This document shows, piece by piece, positions 55,108 to 63,351 of a stretch of 64,000 bases of DNA. The position numbers were made by a program, and so were the translations under genes. Below the pieces are notes generated by a model that searched no databases, was not told where the DNA came from, and worked only from the letters and a program-made list of their open reading frames with translations. The DNA lies in the NCBI RefSeq assembly GCF_041224545.1, contig NZ_JBGFGP010000148.1, forward strand, positions 5,682-69,681, written 5' to 3'. Every line of letters begins with the position of its first letter. Position 1 is the stretch's first letter. Source of the stretch: Sedimentitalea sp041224545. GTDB taxonomy: Bacteria > Pseudomonadota > Alphaproteobacteria > Rhodobacterales > Rhodobacteraceae.

Positions 55108-55660
55108 TCTGAAACCCCTGACACCGCTCGGGGCACACGCGCCCCATGTCGATAAAATAGGCCCTGTCACCCTGACCGAAGTCGTGTCCGTCGCGCTGGC
55201 GTCGGTTGCCGCGCGGCTTGGCGCGGAAGAGGCCGTCCACGAGGCGCTGACCGGGCTGCTGGGTGCGTCCGCCCCTGCCCCGTCGCGCCACGCGGGTGGT
55301 ACGCTCTCCGCATTCTGGACCGGTCCAGATCAATGGATGGTCGAAGCACCCATCGACACCCACGAGGATCTCGCGCACCGCTTGTCCGAAGAGCTGGCCG
55401 GCAAGGCGAGCGTCACCGAACAGACCGATGCCTGGTGCCGGTTTGATCTGACCGGAGACGCCCTGCCCCGCGTGATGGAGCGGCTCTGCGCGGCGGATGT
55501 CGGGCAATGGCAGGGCGGCGAGGTGCAACGCACGACCATCGATCACCTGGGCTGTTTCGTGGTCTGCCGCGATCCGAAGCACCTGTCGGTGATCGGTCCG
55601 CGCAGCTCGGCGGGGTCCCTGCACCATGCGCTGCTCGCGGCCTGCAGGTCGGTGTTCTGA
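55100..55660 (+). CDS. soxG: Sarcosine-oxidase-like complex, gamma subunit
   Basis: A 186-residue gamma subunit with the family blocks FWTGPDQWMVEAP, DAWCRFDLTGDAL and HLGCFVVCRDPKHLSVIGPRSSAGSL. It is a small relative of the GcvT fold that completes the heterotetramer. The start is taken as GTG 55100, which follows AGAGGGGG and overlaps soxA by eight bases; no nearer ATG suits. It is the last gene of the operon and converges on the GlxA-type regulator. Confidence 0.82.
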   Translation: MHDLKPLTPLGAHAPHVDKIGPVTLTEVVSVALASVAARLGAEEAVHEALTGLLGASAPAPSRHAGGTLSAFWTGPDQWMVEAPIDTHEDLAHRLSEELAGKASVTEQTDAWCRFDLTGDALPRVMERLCAADVGQWQGGEVQRTTIDHLGCFVVCRDPKHLSVIGPRSSAGSLHHALLAACRSVF

Positions 55661-55667
55661 AACCGGG

Positions 55668-56660
55668 TTACACCGAGGGCACCGGACGGTTGCCCTCGGT
55701 CCTGTAGAGGTTGATCCGCTTGCGGTCTTCCTGCGGGCTCAGCCCGTATTCGGCGCGATAATGGCGGGTGAAATTCCTGACGCTGGCATAGCCCACCGCC
55801 GCCGCCACATCCGCCACCGCATCATTGGTATACATCACGATTTGGCGCGCTGCCTGCATCCGAAGCCAGCGAAAATAGGTGGTCGGATTCTGCCCCGTCG
55901 CCTGTTTGAAGGACCGCTCAAGGTGGCGCGGCGAAATCTTCAGCCTGTCCGCCACCTCGCCCACGGCAAGCGGCAGCGACAGGTCCTGTGTAAAGATCGC
56001 TATGGCCTGCGCGACCACCGGCGAGAGGTCATCCTCGATACCACTCTGAAGGTGGACCGGCACCGATTGCTTGACCCCGATCTTGCGCATCATCGGATGC
56101 TGGAACCAGCACGCCACCTCGGTTGCCACATCACCGCCAAGGGCGGAATCGATGAAGGTCAACGCCAGGTCAAACGCCGCCGCCGCGCCGGACGCCGTCA
56201 CACAGCGCCGCGACACCTCGATCACCTCGTCGCTATAGGCGATCTTGGGAAATTCGACCGCAAAAGCGGCCTCGTAGCACCAGTGCACCGACAGCCGTTC
56301 GCCCGGTACGGCCGCACTCCGCACTAGCGGGAATACCCCGCCGCTGATCGCACCCAGGGTTGTTGATCCGTGACGCGACAGGCGGCGCAGATGTGCGGCG
56401 CTGCGGGCATTTGCAAAGCGGCCCGACGGCGCTGACAGCAACAACAGGTAATCCATCTGTTCGATCGTATCCAGCGTGCGGCCGGGCTCGAACGGAATGT
56501 TCGCGCTCGACAGCACCGGTCCGTCGCTTTCGGCGATCAGCATCCACTCAAAGGCGGTCTGCCCGGAAATCTCGTTCGCGGCGCGCAGGGGCTCGATGAC
56601 CGACGTCAGACAAGCCATCGGAAATCCGGGGAAGAGCAGAAAGCCAATCGTCTTAGGCAT
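55668..56660 (-). CDS. GlxA-family AraC-type regulator (DJ-1/PfpI-like sensor domain)
   Basis: A 330-residue regulator with an N-terminal class I glutamine-amidotransferase-like domain (IGFLLFPGFPMACLTSVIEPL) and a C-terminal AraC DNA-binding domain (VGEVADRLKISPRHLERSFKQATG and VADVAAAVGYASVRNFTRHYRAEYG). Relatives GbdR, SouR and CdhR respond to glycine betaine, dimethylglycine, sarcosine or carnitine, so an N-methylated amino acid effector suits the adjacent sox operon. ATG 56660 is preferred to the TTG three codons earlier. Confidence 0.85.
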   Translation of the reverse strand: MPKTIGFLLFPGFPMACLTSVIEPLRAANEISGQTAFEWMLIAESDGPVLSSANIPFEPGRTLDTIEQMDYLLLLSAPSGRFANARSAAHLRRLSRHGSTTLGAISGGVFPLVRSAAVPGERLSVHWCYEAAFAVEFPKIAYSDEVIEVSRRCVTASGAAAAFDLALTFIDSALGGDVATEVACWFQHPMMRKIGVKQSVPVHLQSGIEDDLSPVVAQAIAIFTQDLSLPLAVGEVADRLKISPRHLERSFKQATGQNPTTYFRWLRMQAARQIVMYTNDAVADVAAAVGYASVRNFTRHYRAEYGLSPQEDRKRINLYRTEGNRPVPSV

Positions 56661-56674
56661 GGGATCCAATCTCT

Positions 56675-56690
56675 GACCAATCAGACCAAT
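56675..56690. promoter_or_regulatory. Tandem GACCAAT half sites upstream of the GlxA-type gene
   Basis: GACCAAT occurs at 56675-56681 and again at 56684-56690, with a weaker CCAAT at 56666-56670. The heptamer is identical to the half sites upstream of amt (44953 and, inverted, 44968 and 44989). It sits 15-30 bases upstream of the GlxA-type start and could repress it. Confidence 0.4.
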
Positions 56691-56795
56691 TTTTAATGAC
56701 AGGAAAACTTTTTTGCAATGCAGTGAATATCCGCTAGACTTGTTGCTGGTAGAATTTGCCGCGCGAAGCGACTAGAATACAGAGGGCCAGCCTGC

Positions 56796-57443
56796 ATGAA
56801 CGCTGAAACATCCAAGACCATGACCAAGCTTGTTCAAGACCCTCACAGCCTGCGCGACGAGCGTGAGAAAGTATTGGAAGTCGCCATCGGCCGCGAAGTG
56901 CGTGCCTATCGCAAGCAGCAGGGAATCACTGTTGCGGAATTATCGCGGCTGACCGACCTGTCGATCGGGATGCTGTCCAAGATCGAGAACGGTAACACCT
57001 CGCCTTCCCTGACCACATTGCAGGCCCTGGCCAACGCGCTTTCAGTGCCGATTACCTCCTTTTTCAAGGGCTTCGAAGAACGCCGCGAAGCCGTGCACAC
57101 CAAGGCCGGCGAAGGGCTGGAAATCGAACGCGCGGGAACCCGCGCGGGACATCAATACAACCTTTTGGGCCATATCGGCGCGAATTCCAGCGGTGTGATC
57201 GTCGAACCGTACCTGATCACGTTGAACAGTGAATCCGACACGTTCAAAACCTTCCAGCATGACGGGATCGAGATGCTCTATATGCTGGAAGGCAAGGTCG
57301 GCTACCTGCATGGCAAGCAACACTATCCGCTCGAACCCGGAGACACGCTGTTTTTCGATGCCGACGCCCCACATGGGCCCGAAGTGCTGACCGAACTGCC
57401 CGCCCGCTACCTGTCGATCATCTGCTATCCGCAGAAAACCTGA
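56796..57443 (+). CDS. XRE-family regulator with a C-terminal cupin domain
   Basis: A 215-residue regulator. The helix-turn-helix spans about residues 30-85 (QQGITVAELSRLTDLSIGMLSKIENGN followed by PSLTTLQALANAL; short cores are SIGMLSKIE and SLTTLQALA). A cupin sensor follows, with GIEMLYMLEGKVGYL and LEPGDTLFFDADAPHGP. Such proteins (PuuR-like) often repress genes for polyamine or amino-acid use and bind a small ligand in the cupin. It lies between the sox operon and an APC permease, and could control the permease. Confidence 0.84.
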   Translation: MNAETSKTMTKLVQDPHSLRDEREKVLEVAIGREVRAYRKQQGITVAELSRLTDLSIGMLSKIENGNTSPSLTTLQALANALSVPITSFFKGFEERREAVHTKAGEGLEIERAGTRAGHQYNLLGHIGANSSGVIVEPYLITLNSESDTFKTFQHDGIEMLYMLEGKVGYLHGKQHYPLEPGDTLFFDADAPHGPEVLTELPARYLSIICYPQKT

Positions 57444-57631
57444 GGTGCTGCGTCACGGCCCCTTCCGCCAGACATTTCATTCGCTGGTCCCTGACCCGGG
57501 AACCCGGGCTGCGGAGCGCCTTATGGTGTGATGCCAGCGGGCTGCGAACCCCGGGAATGCACCGCCCCCCGCGCCTCCTTCTCTTGGTGGTGTGGACGCG
57601 TGGAGGGTATGCTTTGCCTTGAGCCCGATGA

Positions 57632-59248
57632 TCAGAGCTGGAAAATAGTGTTTGCGGCAAAGGCAATTGCAACGCCTGCGGCCAGAGCCAGATAGGGTTT
57701 CATCCCCGCCTTGCGCACCTTCAGATCACGTGAGGTCACGTGCAAGTCTTCCAGCATTGCCTTTGGAAACTGGCCCTTGTCCTGAACGTAATGCCGGAAA
57801 ACAAAGACCGGCAGGATCAGTGCCGCGGCAATAATGCCCGACATCAATGTGCCTTCGCCCCAGACGTTGGCCCCGGCACCCAATAGCATCGCGTTGACGA
57901 AGCTCAGGCCGACACCGATCGCCATCAGCGGCGTCGGGCAGCGCCAGGGGCGCGGTGTGTCGGCGCTGTCGATCCGGTGGATCCAGCCTGCGTTGAGGTT
58001 CAGGAAGTTGAAGATCAGGTAACAGCAATTCGACACCGCCAGCACGAAAAGGTAATCCGACATCATCAGCAGGATCAGGTTGAAGCCAAGGTCGGTCCAC
58101 ATCGCGGACGTCGGCGCACCGTGGCTGTTGACCCCACCCAGGTAGCGCGGCAGCCAGCCGTCGACCGACCCCTGATAGAGCGTGCGCGACGAGCCTGCCA
58201 TCGAAGTCATGACCGCGAGCAGCAGCGCCAGGATCAGCATGATCACCATCAGCGAGAAGACCAGCGATCCGCCGCCAACCATGCCCGCCATGGCACCGGC
58301 CACGGCCGAACCGTCGACGATGCCCTCCTGCAACATACCTTCGACACCGAGCACACCCTGGAATGACAGTGGCACCAGCGTGTAGACCACAATACAGAGC
58401 AAGCCCGCGAACAGGATCGCGCGGGGCGTGTCATAGGCCGGGTTCTTGAATTCGGACGTGTAGCAGATCGCCGTTTCGAAGGCATAGGCCGACCAGGCGG
58501 CAATAAAGAGACCGCCCAGGAACAAGGTCCAGCCCGGAATGTTCCAGACGCCTTCGGTCACGTTACCGGCATCGTCGAAGGCCAGAGGTCTAAGCGGCGT
58601 CAGGTTCTCGACAAGTACATCGCCAGTAACGAGCGGGACGATACCGACAATCAGCAGCGGCAGGACCACTGCAAGTCCGATGATGGTCTGAAACTTGGCT
58701 GCGCGCTGAACCCCGCCGTGTTGAACCGCAAAGACCAGCAACAAGAGAGCGGCTCCCAGAACGAAGGTGGCGTCGATCCTGAGACTGAGGCCGGATTTCA
58801 GGCCGTCTAAGTTGACCAGGGTGATTTGCCAGCTGCGGATCGCCGACTCCGGCTCAAAGAACACGTTTAGGATATAGCCTGCGGCAAGGCCGCCGCCAAT
58901 CGCGAGCACAGGCGTCCAGGCCAGCCAGTTACACCACACAGAAAGCGGCGCCAGAAGGCGACTGTAGCGCACCCAGGCCGCAGCGCCATAAACCGATGCG
59001 CCACCACTCTTAGACGGGAAGAGTCCTGCGATCTCGGCATAAACGAAGGCTTGCAGGAAGCCGAAGCTCACTGAAATGATCCAGATCACCCATGACGGGT
59101 TTCCGATCGTGGCGGCGATGCCGCCGATGGAAAACAGCACGAGCGCGGGCACCCCGCTTGCGAGCCAGAAGGCCTGAGGCCATCGGATCGCGCGGTGCAA
59201 GCCCTGCGTGTCAACCGGCCCAGCCGGCGCGGAAACATCTACTGGCAT
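57632..59248 (-). CDS. APC-superfamily amino acid/amine permease
   Basis: A 538-residue inner-membrane permease with about 12 spans. The APC marks are SIGGIAATIGNPSWVIWIISVSFGFL near the N-terminus (short core GGIAATIGNPSW) and AEIAGLFPSKSGGASVYGA, the conserved substrate-pathway region. AGGAGAGAG upstream supports ATG 59248; the frame is open for 46 further codons of low-complexity sequence. It is on the same strand as, and downstream of, the dmm operon, separated by 210 bases. An amino-acid or polyamine substrate is likely, and a methylated amine such as dimethylamine is conceivable. Confidence 0.82.
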   Translation of the reverse strand: MPVDVSAPAGPVDTQGLHRAIRWPQAFWLASGVPALVLFSIGGIAATIGNPSWVIWIISVSFGFLQAFVYAEIAGLFPSKSGGASVYGAAAWVRYSRLLAPLSVWCNWLAWTPVLAIGGGLAAGYILNVFFEPESAIRSWQITLVNLDGLKSGLSLRIDATFVLGAALLLLVFAVQHGGVQRAAKFQTIIGLAVVLPLLIVGIVPLVTGDVLVENLTPLRPLAFDDAGNVTEGVWNIPGWTLFLGGLFIAAWSAYAFETAICYTSEFKNPAYDTPRAILFAGLLCIVVYTLVPLSFQGVLGVEGMLQEGIVDGSAVAGAMAGMVGGGSLVFSLMVIMLILALLLAVMTSMAGSSRTLYQGSVDGWLPRYLGGVNSHGAPTSAMWTDLGFNLILLMMSDYLFVLAVSNCCYLIFNFLNLNAGWIHRIDSADTPRPWRCPTPLMAIGVGLSFVNAMLLGAGANVWGEGTLMSGIIAAALILPVFVFRHYVQDKGQFPKAMLEDLHVTSRDLKVRKAGMKPYLALAAGVAIAFAANTIFQL

Positions 59249-59458
59249 TTTTTCTCTCTCCTGTCCGTGTTCGGCCGTTCGTGACCGCCTTCTCGTTGCG
59301 GTCCGGGTCATAATTCGCACAACAACACCCGGGCCCGGCGCCGGGTGTACAGGTCTGCGGGCACAATCATCCGATGTCTTCCGCAACCATGTACGAAAGG
59401 ATCGTTCAGATGCCGTTCAAATGATAAAGCCTCCGAAACCGATCCAGGAGCAGCCGGG

Positions 59459-60526
59459 TCATTTCTGCAGTGGCGGCTCCGTGTCCAGATCCGGCCAGAC
59501 ACCCGGAGAGGTTGGCAAGCCGTCGTCAAAGCGGCTGAGATACTCCAGCATCTTCGGGCGATTGTCGATGAATCCCTTGTAGGTCGCCAACTCGTCGGGC
59601 AGGTCGCGCACGACCCGATGCAGGCGGCGGCCCCATTTCGGGATGGTCACGAGATCCTGGAACGCGATCAGGTAGCAGCGGATCGGGAACAAGAGCGCGT
59701 TCGAGCGTGGCAGGCGATAGAAGGTCTGCAACTCCACGCGCAGATGTTGTTTCGCCCCGATATTCTCGGGAGTCAGCGTGGTCTTCTGGACGCCCCATTT
59801 GTGATAGTTTTCGGGGCTGGTGTCCAGAAGCGGGTTTACCGTCATGGTCCAGTTCAGCCGCCGCGCCGGGGCCCCCTGCTGAATGTTCAGAAGAAACTTG
59901 AGCGCCCGTTTGAAAATGCCCATTTCATGCGCCAGCGGCACCGGGGCGTGCCATTCGAAAAAGTCCATGCCGATGTCGAAGTCGAGCGACCAGTCCGCCT
60001 GGGTGGTGACCATGCCCGCGTCCATATACAGCATCTCGCCCCGCTGATCGAGCACCGCGAAATCGCCCTGTGCCTGACGCGTGATGTATTCCAGCGGTCC
60101 GCAGGGCAGCGTGGTCTCGTCGAGGAAGGTAAAGCTGTGGTCAATCCCCATCGGCTTGTTGATCCAGCGCCAGCGGTCGCCGTCGCGGTGCAGTTCGAAC
60201 AGGTCCGGATAATCCTCGGACTTGCTGACCATGATGAGTTCCAGCGTGTCCCACCCCGCCAGCGTCATATGTGGCAGAGACTGGCAGCGCAGCGGATCCT
60301 CGGCCAGAACCAGCGCACGGTCCTGCATCTCCGAGACATAATGTTCGTCCACATCAAAGCGCATCTCGAAAACCGACCCCGCAGGCCCGCCCCGGTGTTG
60401 CTCCATATTCACCGAGTACATGTAGCTGTCTTCGTGAAACGGGAATGGAAAGCGCTTGATCGCCCGGTCCGAGTTGTGGAACGAGTAATCATCGCGGAAA
60501 GTTTCCGTGTTGAATTGCAGCGTCAT
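59459..60526 (-). CDS. Haem-dependent oxidative N-demethylase subunit (DUF3445), dimethylamine monooxygenase
   Basis: A 355-residue DUF3445 protein. The family includes the haem-dependent oxidative N-demethylase of Roseovarius and is part of the dimethylamine monooxygenase (Dmm) of marine bacteria, which turns dimethylamine into methylamine and formaldehyde. Family blocks are DEHYVSEMQDRALVLAEDP and the aromatic-rich FFEWHAPVPLAHEMG. GGGGAGGC directly before ATG 60526 fixes the start. The gene ends an operon with a flavin/2Fe-2S reductase, a zinc-ribbon protein and a GcvT-like protein. I leave the dmm letter blank because I am unsure how published letters map to each subunit. Confidence 0.8.
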   Translation of the reverse strand: MTLQFNTETFRDDYSFHNSDRAIKRFPFPFHEDSYMYSVNMEQHRGGPAGSVFEMRFDVDEHYVSEMQDRALVLAEDPLRCQSLPHMTLAGWDTLELIMVSKSEDYPDLFELHRDGDRWRWINKPMGIDHSFTFLDETTLPCGPLEYITRQAQGDFAVLDQRGEMLYMDAGMVTTQADWSLDFDIGMDFFEWHAPVPLAHEMGIFKRALKFLLNIQQGAPARRLNWTMTVNPLLDTSPENYHKWGVQKTTLTPENIGAKQHLRVELQTFYRLPRSNALLFPIRCYLIAFQDLVTIPKWGRRLHRVVRDLPDELATYKGFIDNRPKMLEYLSRFDDGLPTSPGVWPDLDTEPPLQK

Positions 60527-60537
60527 CGTTGCCTCCC

Positions 60538-61524
60538 CTATCGGTCCAGAACCAGCGCCTTGCCGACAAAGCGGCTGACGCAGGGCATTATTTTCTTGCC
60601 GCTGGCATGTTCTTCATCATCCAGCCAGTGATCGCGGTGGATGAATTCCCCATCCGCTTCGACCACATCGGTTTCGCATTGGCCGCAGGCCCCGCCACGA
60701 CACAGGAACGGGGCATCGACGCCGCAACGTTCCATCGCCTCCAGCAGGCTTTCGTGCTCACCCACCTGGATGACCATATCCGACTTGCACAAGCGTACCT
60801 CAAAGGGTTTGCCGGGCTGCGGCGCGAGGAATTCCTCGGAATGCACGTTTTCATCCGGCCAGCCATGCGCCTGCGCCGTTTTGTGTACCCATTGGATCAT
60901 GCCCTGCGGGCCGCACACGTAGACATGCGTGCCCAGCGGCTGACCATCCAGCAGATCCTCAAGCGCGATCGCCTGTTGCTGGTCGTCGTAATAGACATGC
61001 ACCTTGTTCGGGTGGCGCGAGCTCAGCTCGTCGGCATAGGATCCGAGCGCCTTGCTCCGGCACGCATAGTGCAGTTCCCACGCGCCGCCCATCCGCTCAA
61101 GATGCGCGATCATCGCCATGAAGGGCGTGATGCCGATACCCCCGGCGAGAAATACGTGCTTTCGTCCCCGCAGGTCGATCGGAAACAGGTTCACCGGATA
61201 GGTGATCGTCATCGCGTCGCCGACCTTGACGTTGCGGTGCATGAACAGCGAGCCGCCCCGGCCTTCGTCATCGCGCCGCACCGAGATCGCATAGATCGAC
61301 TGATCCGCCGGGTCGGACATCAACGAATACGGGTTCAGGCGGGTGCGCCCGGCATCCTGCATCTCGACAACCGTGTGGGCACCGGCGGAAAAGGGCGGAA
61401 AGGCCGCGCCGTCCCGGCGCTTGAATTCGAACCGTGTCACCAGATCGTTCAGGGGCACCACAGCGCTCACCTCGACCTCGATTTTCTCGGCTCCGGCTTT
61501 GGCTTTCTGGGGGGCGGCGGTCAT
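60538..61524 (-). CDS. dmmB: PDR/VanB-type flavin and 2Fe-2S reductase subunit of dimethylamine monooxygenase
   Basis: A 328-residue oxidoreductase in three parts: a flavin-binding barrel (TRLNPYSLMSDPADQSIYAISVRR, core NPYSLMSDP), an NAD-binding domain (FLAGGIGITPFMAMI and YVCGPQGMI) and a C-terminal plant-type 2Fe-2S ferredoxin (CRGGACGQC, with the fourth cysteine in MPCVSR). It would move electrons from NAD(P)H to the haem subunit encoded next. The start at ATG 61524 overlaps the stop of the zinc-ribbon gene by ATGA. The symbol follows the published dmmDABC naming as I recall it and should be checked. Confidence 0.8.
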   Translation of the reverse strand: MTAAPQKAKAGAEKIEVEVSAVVPLNDLVTRFEFKRRDGAAFPPFSAGAHTVVEMQDAGRTRLNPYSLMSDPADQSIYAISVRRDDEGRGGSLFMHRNVKVGDAMTITYPVNLFPIDLRGRKHVFLAGGIGITPFMAMIAHLERMGGAWELHYACRSKALGSYADELSSRHPNKVHVYYDDQQQAIALEDLLDGQPLGTHVYVCGPQGMIQWVHKTAQAHGWPDENVHSEEFLAPQPGKPFEVRLCKSDMVIQVGEHESLLEAMERCGVDAPFLCRGGACGQCETDVVEADGEFIHRDHWLDDEEHASGKKIMPCVSRFVGKALVLDR

Positions 61525-62129
61525 TTGTACAACTCCACGGGTTCTGGCACGTTTCCGGGATCCTCGGCATCGACGCGGACCCCCTGAAACGCTGCCAGCC
61601 TGCGCGAATAGTGATCGCGCACGAACAGGTTCAGACCGCAATGCGAACAGACAAACGGATCTGTCATCACGTCCTCGGTGATGCCCTTGCAGTGAACGCA
61701 TTGCATCCGGCGTGCCACGGATCCGCGGTGTTCCGTCTGGATCGCGGTGTGCGGGATGCCGGCGTTCATCGCCTCGTTCTGTGCCTGCCCCATCAGGCCC
61801 TCGGTTCCCGCCAGATAAACCTGAAGCCCCATATGCGCGTCCGACAGGATCCGGCGGATACGTGGGATCGAAGATTCGTAACTGGGTGCGACATGCAGGA
61901 TCGCGGGCTTTCGGGTCCGGAGTTTTTCGACAAAGGTCTCACCGGTGCCCTTGGGTATGAAAATGATGTGCGCGGCGTGAAACAACTCGGCATCCTGCGC
62001 CGCAAGATCGAGCAGCGCCTCGGCGCCCTCTGCGTCGGCAATCATCAGGTGGCCCTTGCCCGGACGCGGCGTTAGCGTGCCATAGACCGGACGGCTGCGA
62101 ATGCTTTCGGGGAATTTGAATTTCGACAT
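61521..62129 (-). CDS. dmmA: Small zinc-ribbon subunit of dimethylamine monooxygenase (DmmA-like)
   Basis: A 202-residue protein with an N-terminal alpha/beta domain (LMIADAEGAEALLDLAA, IIFIPKG, LQVYLAGTEGLMGQA), reminiscent of a truncated nucleotide-binding reductase fold, and a C-terminal metal site of two CxxC pairs, CVHC and CSHC, 13 residues apart. The pairs could bind zinc or a rubredoxin-like iron, which would let it hand electrons between the reductase and haem subunits. AGGGAG lies about 11 bases before ATG 62129. It overlaps the reductase gene by ATGA. Identification with DmmA rests on this architecture and the operon. Confidence 0.7.
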   Translation of the reverse strand: MSKFKFPESIRSRPVYGTLTPRPGKGHLMIADAEGAEALLDLAAQDAELFHAAHIIFIPKGTGETFVEKLRTRKPAILHVAPSYESSIPRIRRILSDAHMGLQVYLAGTEGLMGQAQNEAMNAGIPHTAIQTEHRGSVARRMQCVHCKGITEDVMTDPFVCSHCGLNLFVRDHYSRRLAAFQGVRVDAEDPGNVPEPVELYK

Positions 62130-62205
62130 GCTGCCGTTTCTCCCTGCGGATTTTAGGTGGCAAAAAGGCGCGGCCCCGGGGGCGCGCGCCTTTCGCAGTG
62201 TCGGG

Positions 62206-63351
62206 TCAGCCCTTGGCGGTGCGGACCTTCTTGTCCTTGTCGTAAAATGGCATTTCCTCGGCGACACAGGGGATTTCGGTCCCGTCCGCGTTGCGCACCA
62301 TCATCTTGGTGCCCGGAACAGCGCAATCCACCGGCATCCGTGCGATGCCAACCGTATGATCGAACAGATCGGAGCGCATGCCATAGGTCACCACGCCGAC
62401 CTTTTCACCATCCTTGAGCAGTTCCGCTCCTTCGTCGGCAGCGGTGGTGCCGTCGAGCCGGACACCGTAGATCTTGAACCGCTCCTTGCCTTCCAGCGCA
62501 TAGTGGTTCTCGGCTCCGCGGAACCCTTTCTTGCCTGGCGACACGGTGAATTCCAGCCCCAGTTCCCACAGCGAGTCGCCGCAGGGGTCGTTGTCGAAAG
62601 GATAGGTCTCGGAGTTGTCGCCGGGATAGAACAGCAGGTAGCTTTCCGTGCGCAGCAGGTCGAGGGTCGAGAACTGGACCGGGCGGATACCCATGTCCTT
62701 GCCGTCTTCGAGGATCGCATCCCACAGTTCGATGGCGTGGCGACCCTCACAGAAGATCTCGTAACCGCGTTCACCGGTGTATCCCGTGCGCGAGATCATC
62801 ACCGGTTTGCCAAACAGCTTGGTCTGGATGATGCCGAAATAGGCAAGGTCGCGGATGCCCGGGATATGCTTGGCAAGGAAATCCACCGCCACCGGCCCTT
62901 GCAGCGACATGTCATGCAGATCGTCATCGAAGATCATCGAGACGTTCTTGCCGTAGGCTGCCATGGCCAGGCTCTCATGACCGGTCCCGGTGCCATGCAC
63001 CAGCAACCAGCTGTTGACCGAGAGACGATAGATCACGCAATCGTCGATAAACAGACCACGGTCGTCCAGCATCGCGCCATAGACCGCGCGGCCGGGCATA
63101 AGCTTGTCGACATTGCGAGTGGTGGCGCGATCGATCACCGCCGCCGCATGCGGCCCGCTCAGGTGAATTTTCTTGAGGCCGGACACGTCCATCAGACCCG
63201 CCTTGGTGCGCACCGCTTCGTAATCGGCCTTGGCGCGCTCGTCCGACTGGTCATAGAACCAGGCCGTCCCCATGCCGTTCCAGTCTTCCAGCTCTCCACC
63301 GATTTCTGCATGGCGCTGTGCCAACGCCGACGTTCTGTAGATGATCGCCAC
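62206..63351 (-). CDS. GcvT-like tetrahydrofolate-dependent aminomethyltransferase of the dimethylamine operon
   Basis: A 381-residue protein of the glycine-cleavage T family. Segments are AGLMDVSGLKKIHLSGPHAAAVIDR (core AGLMDVSGL), the folate-region SRTGYTGERGYEIF, and the C-terminal barrel with GVVTYGMRSDLFDHTVGIA. It probably traps the formaldehyde or methylene group released in dimethylamine demethylation on tetrahydrofolate. The start is a GTG at 63351 after AGGGAG. It is the first gene of the four-gene operon ending at 59459. The TTGGTTCA element lies about 70 bases upstream. Confidence 0.82.
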   Translation of the reverse strand: MAIIYRTSALAQRHAEIGGELEDWNGMGTAWFYDQSDERAKADYEAVRTKAGLMDVSGLKKIHLSGPHAAAVIDRATTRNVDKLMPGRAVYGAMLDDRGLFIDDCVIYRLSVNSWLLVHGTGTGHESLAMAAYGKNVSMIFDDDLHDMSLQGPVAVDFLAKHIPGIRDLAYFGIIQTKLFGKPVMISRTGYTGERGYEIFCEGRHAIELWDAILEDGKDMGIRPVQFSTLDLLRTESYLLFYPGDNSETYPFDNDPCGDSLWELGLEFTVSPGKKGFRGAENHYALEGKERFKIYGVRLDGTTAADEGAELLKDGEKVGVVTYGMRSDLFDHTVGIARMPVDCAVPGTKMMVRNADGTEIPCVAEEMPFYDKDKKVRTAKG

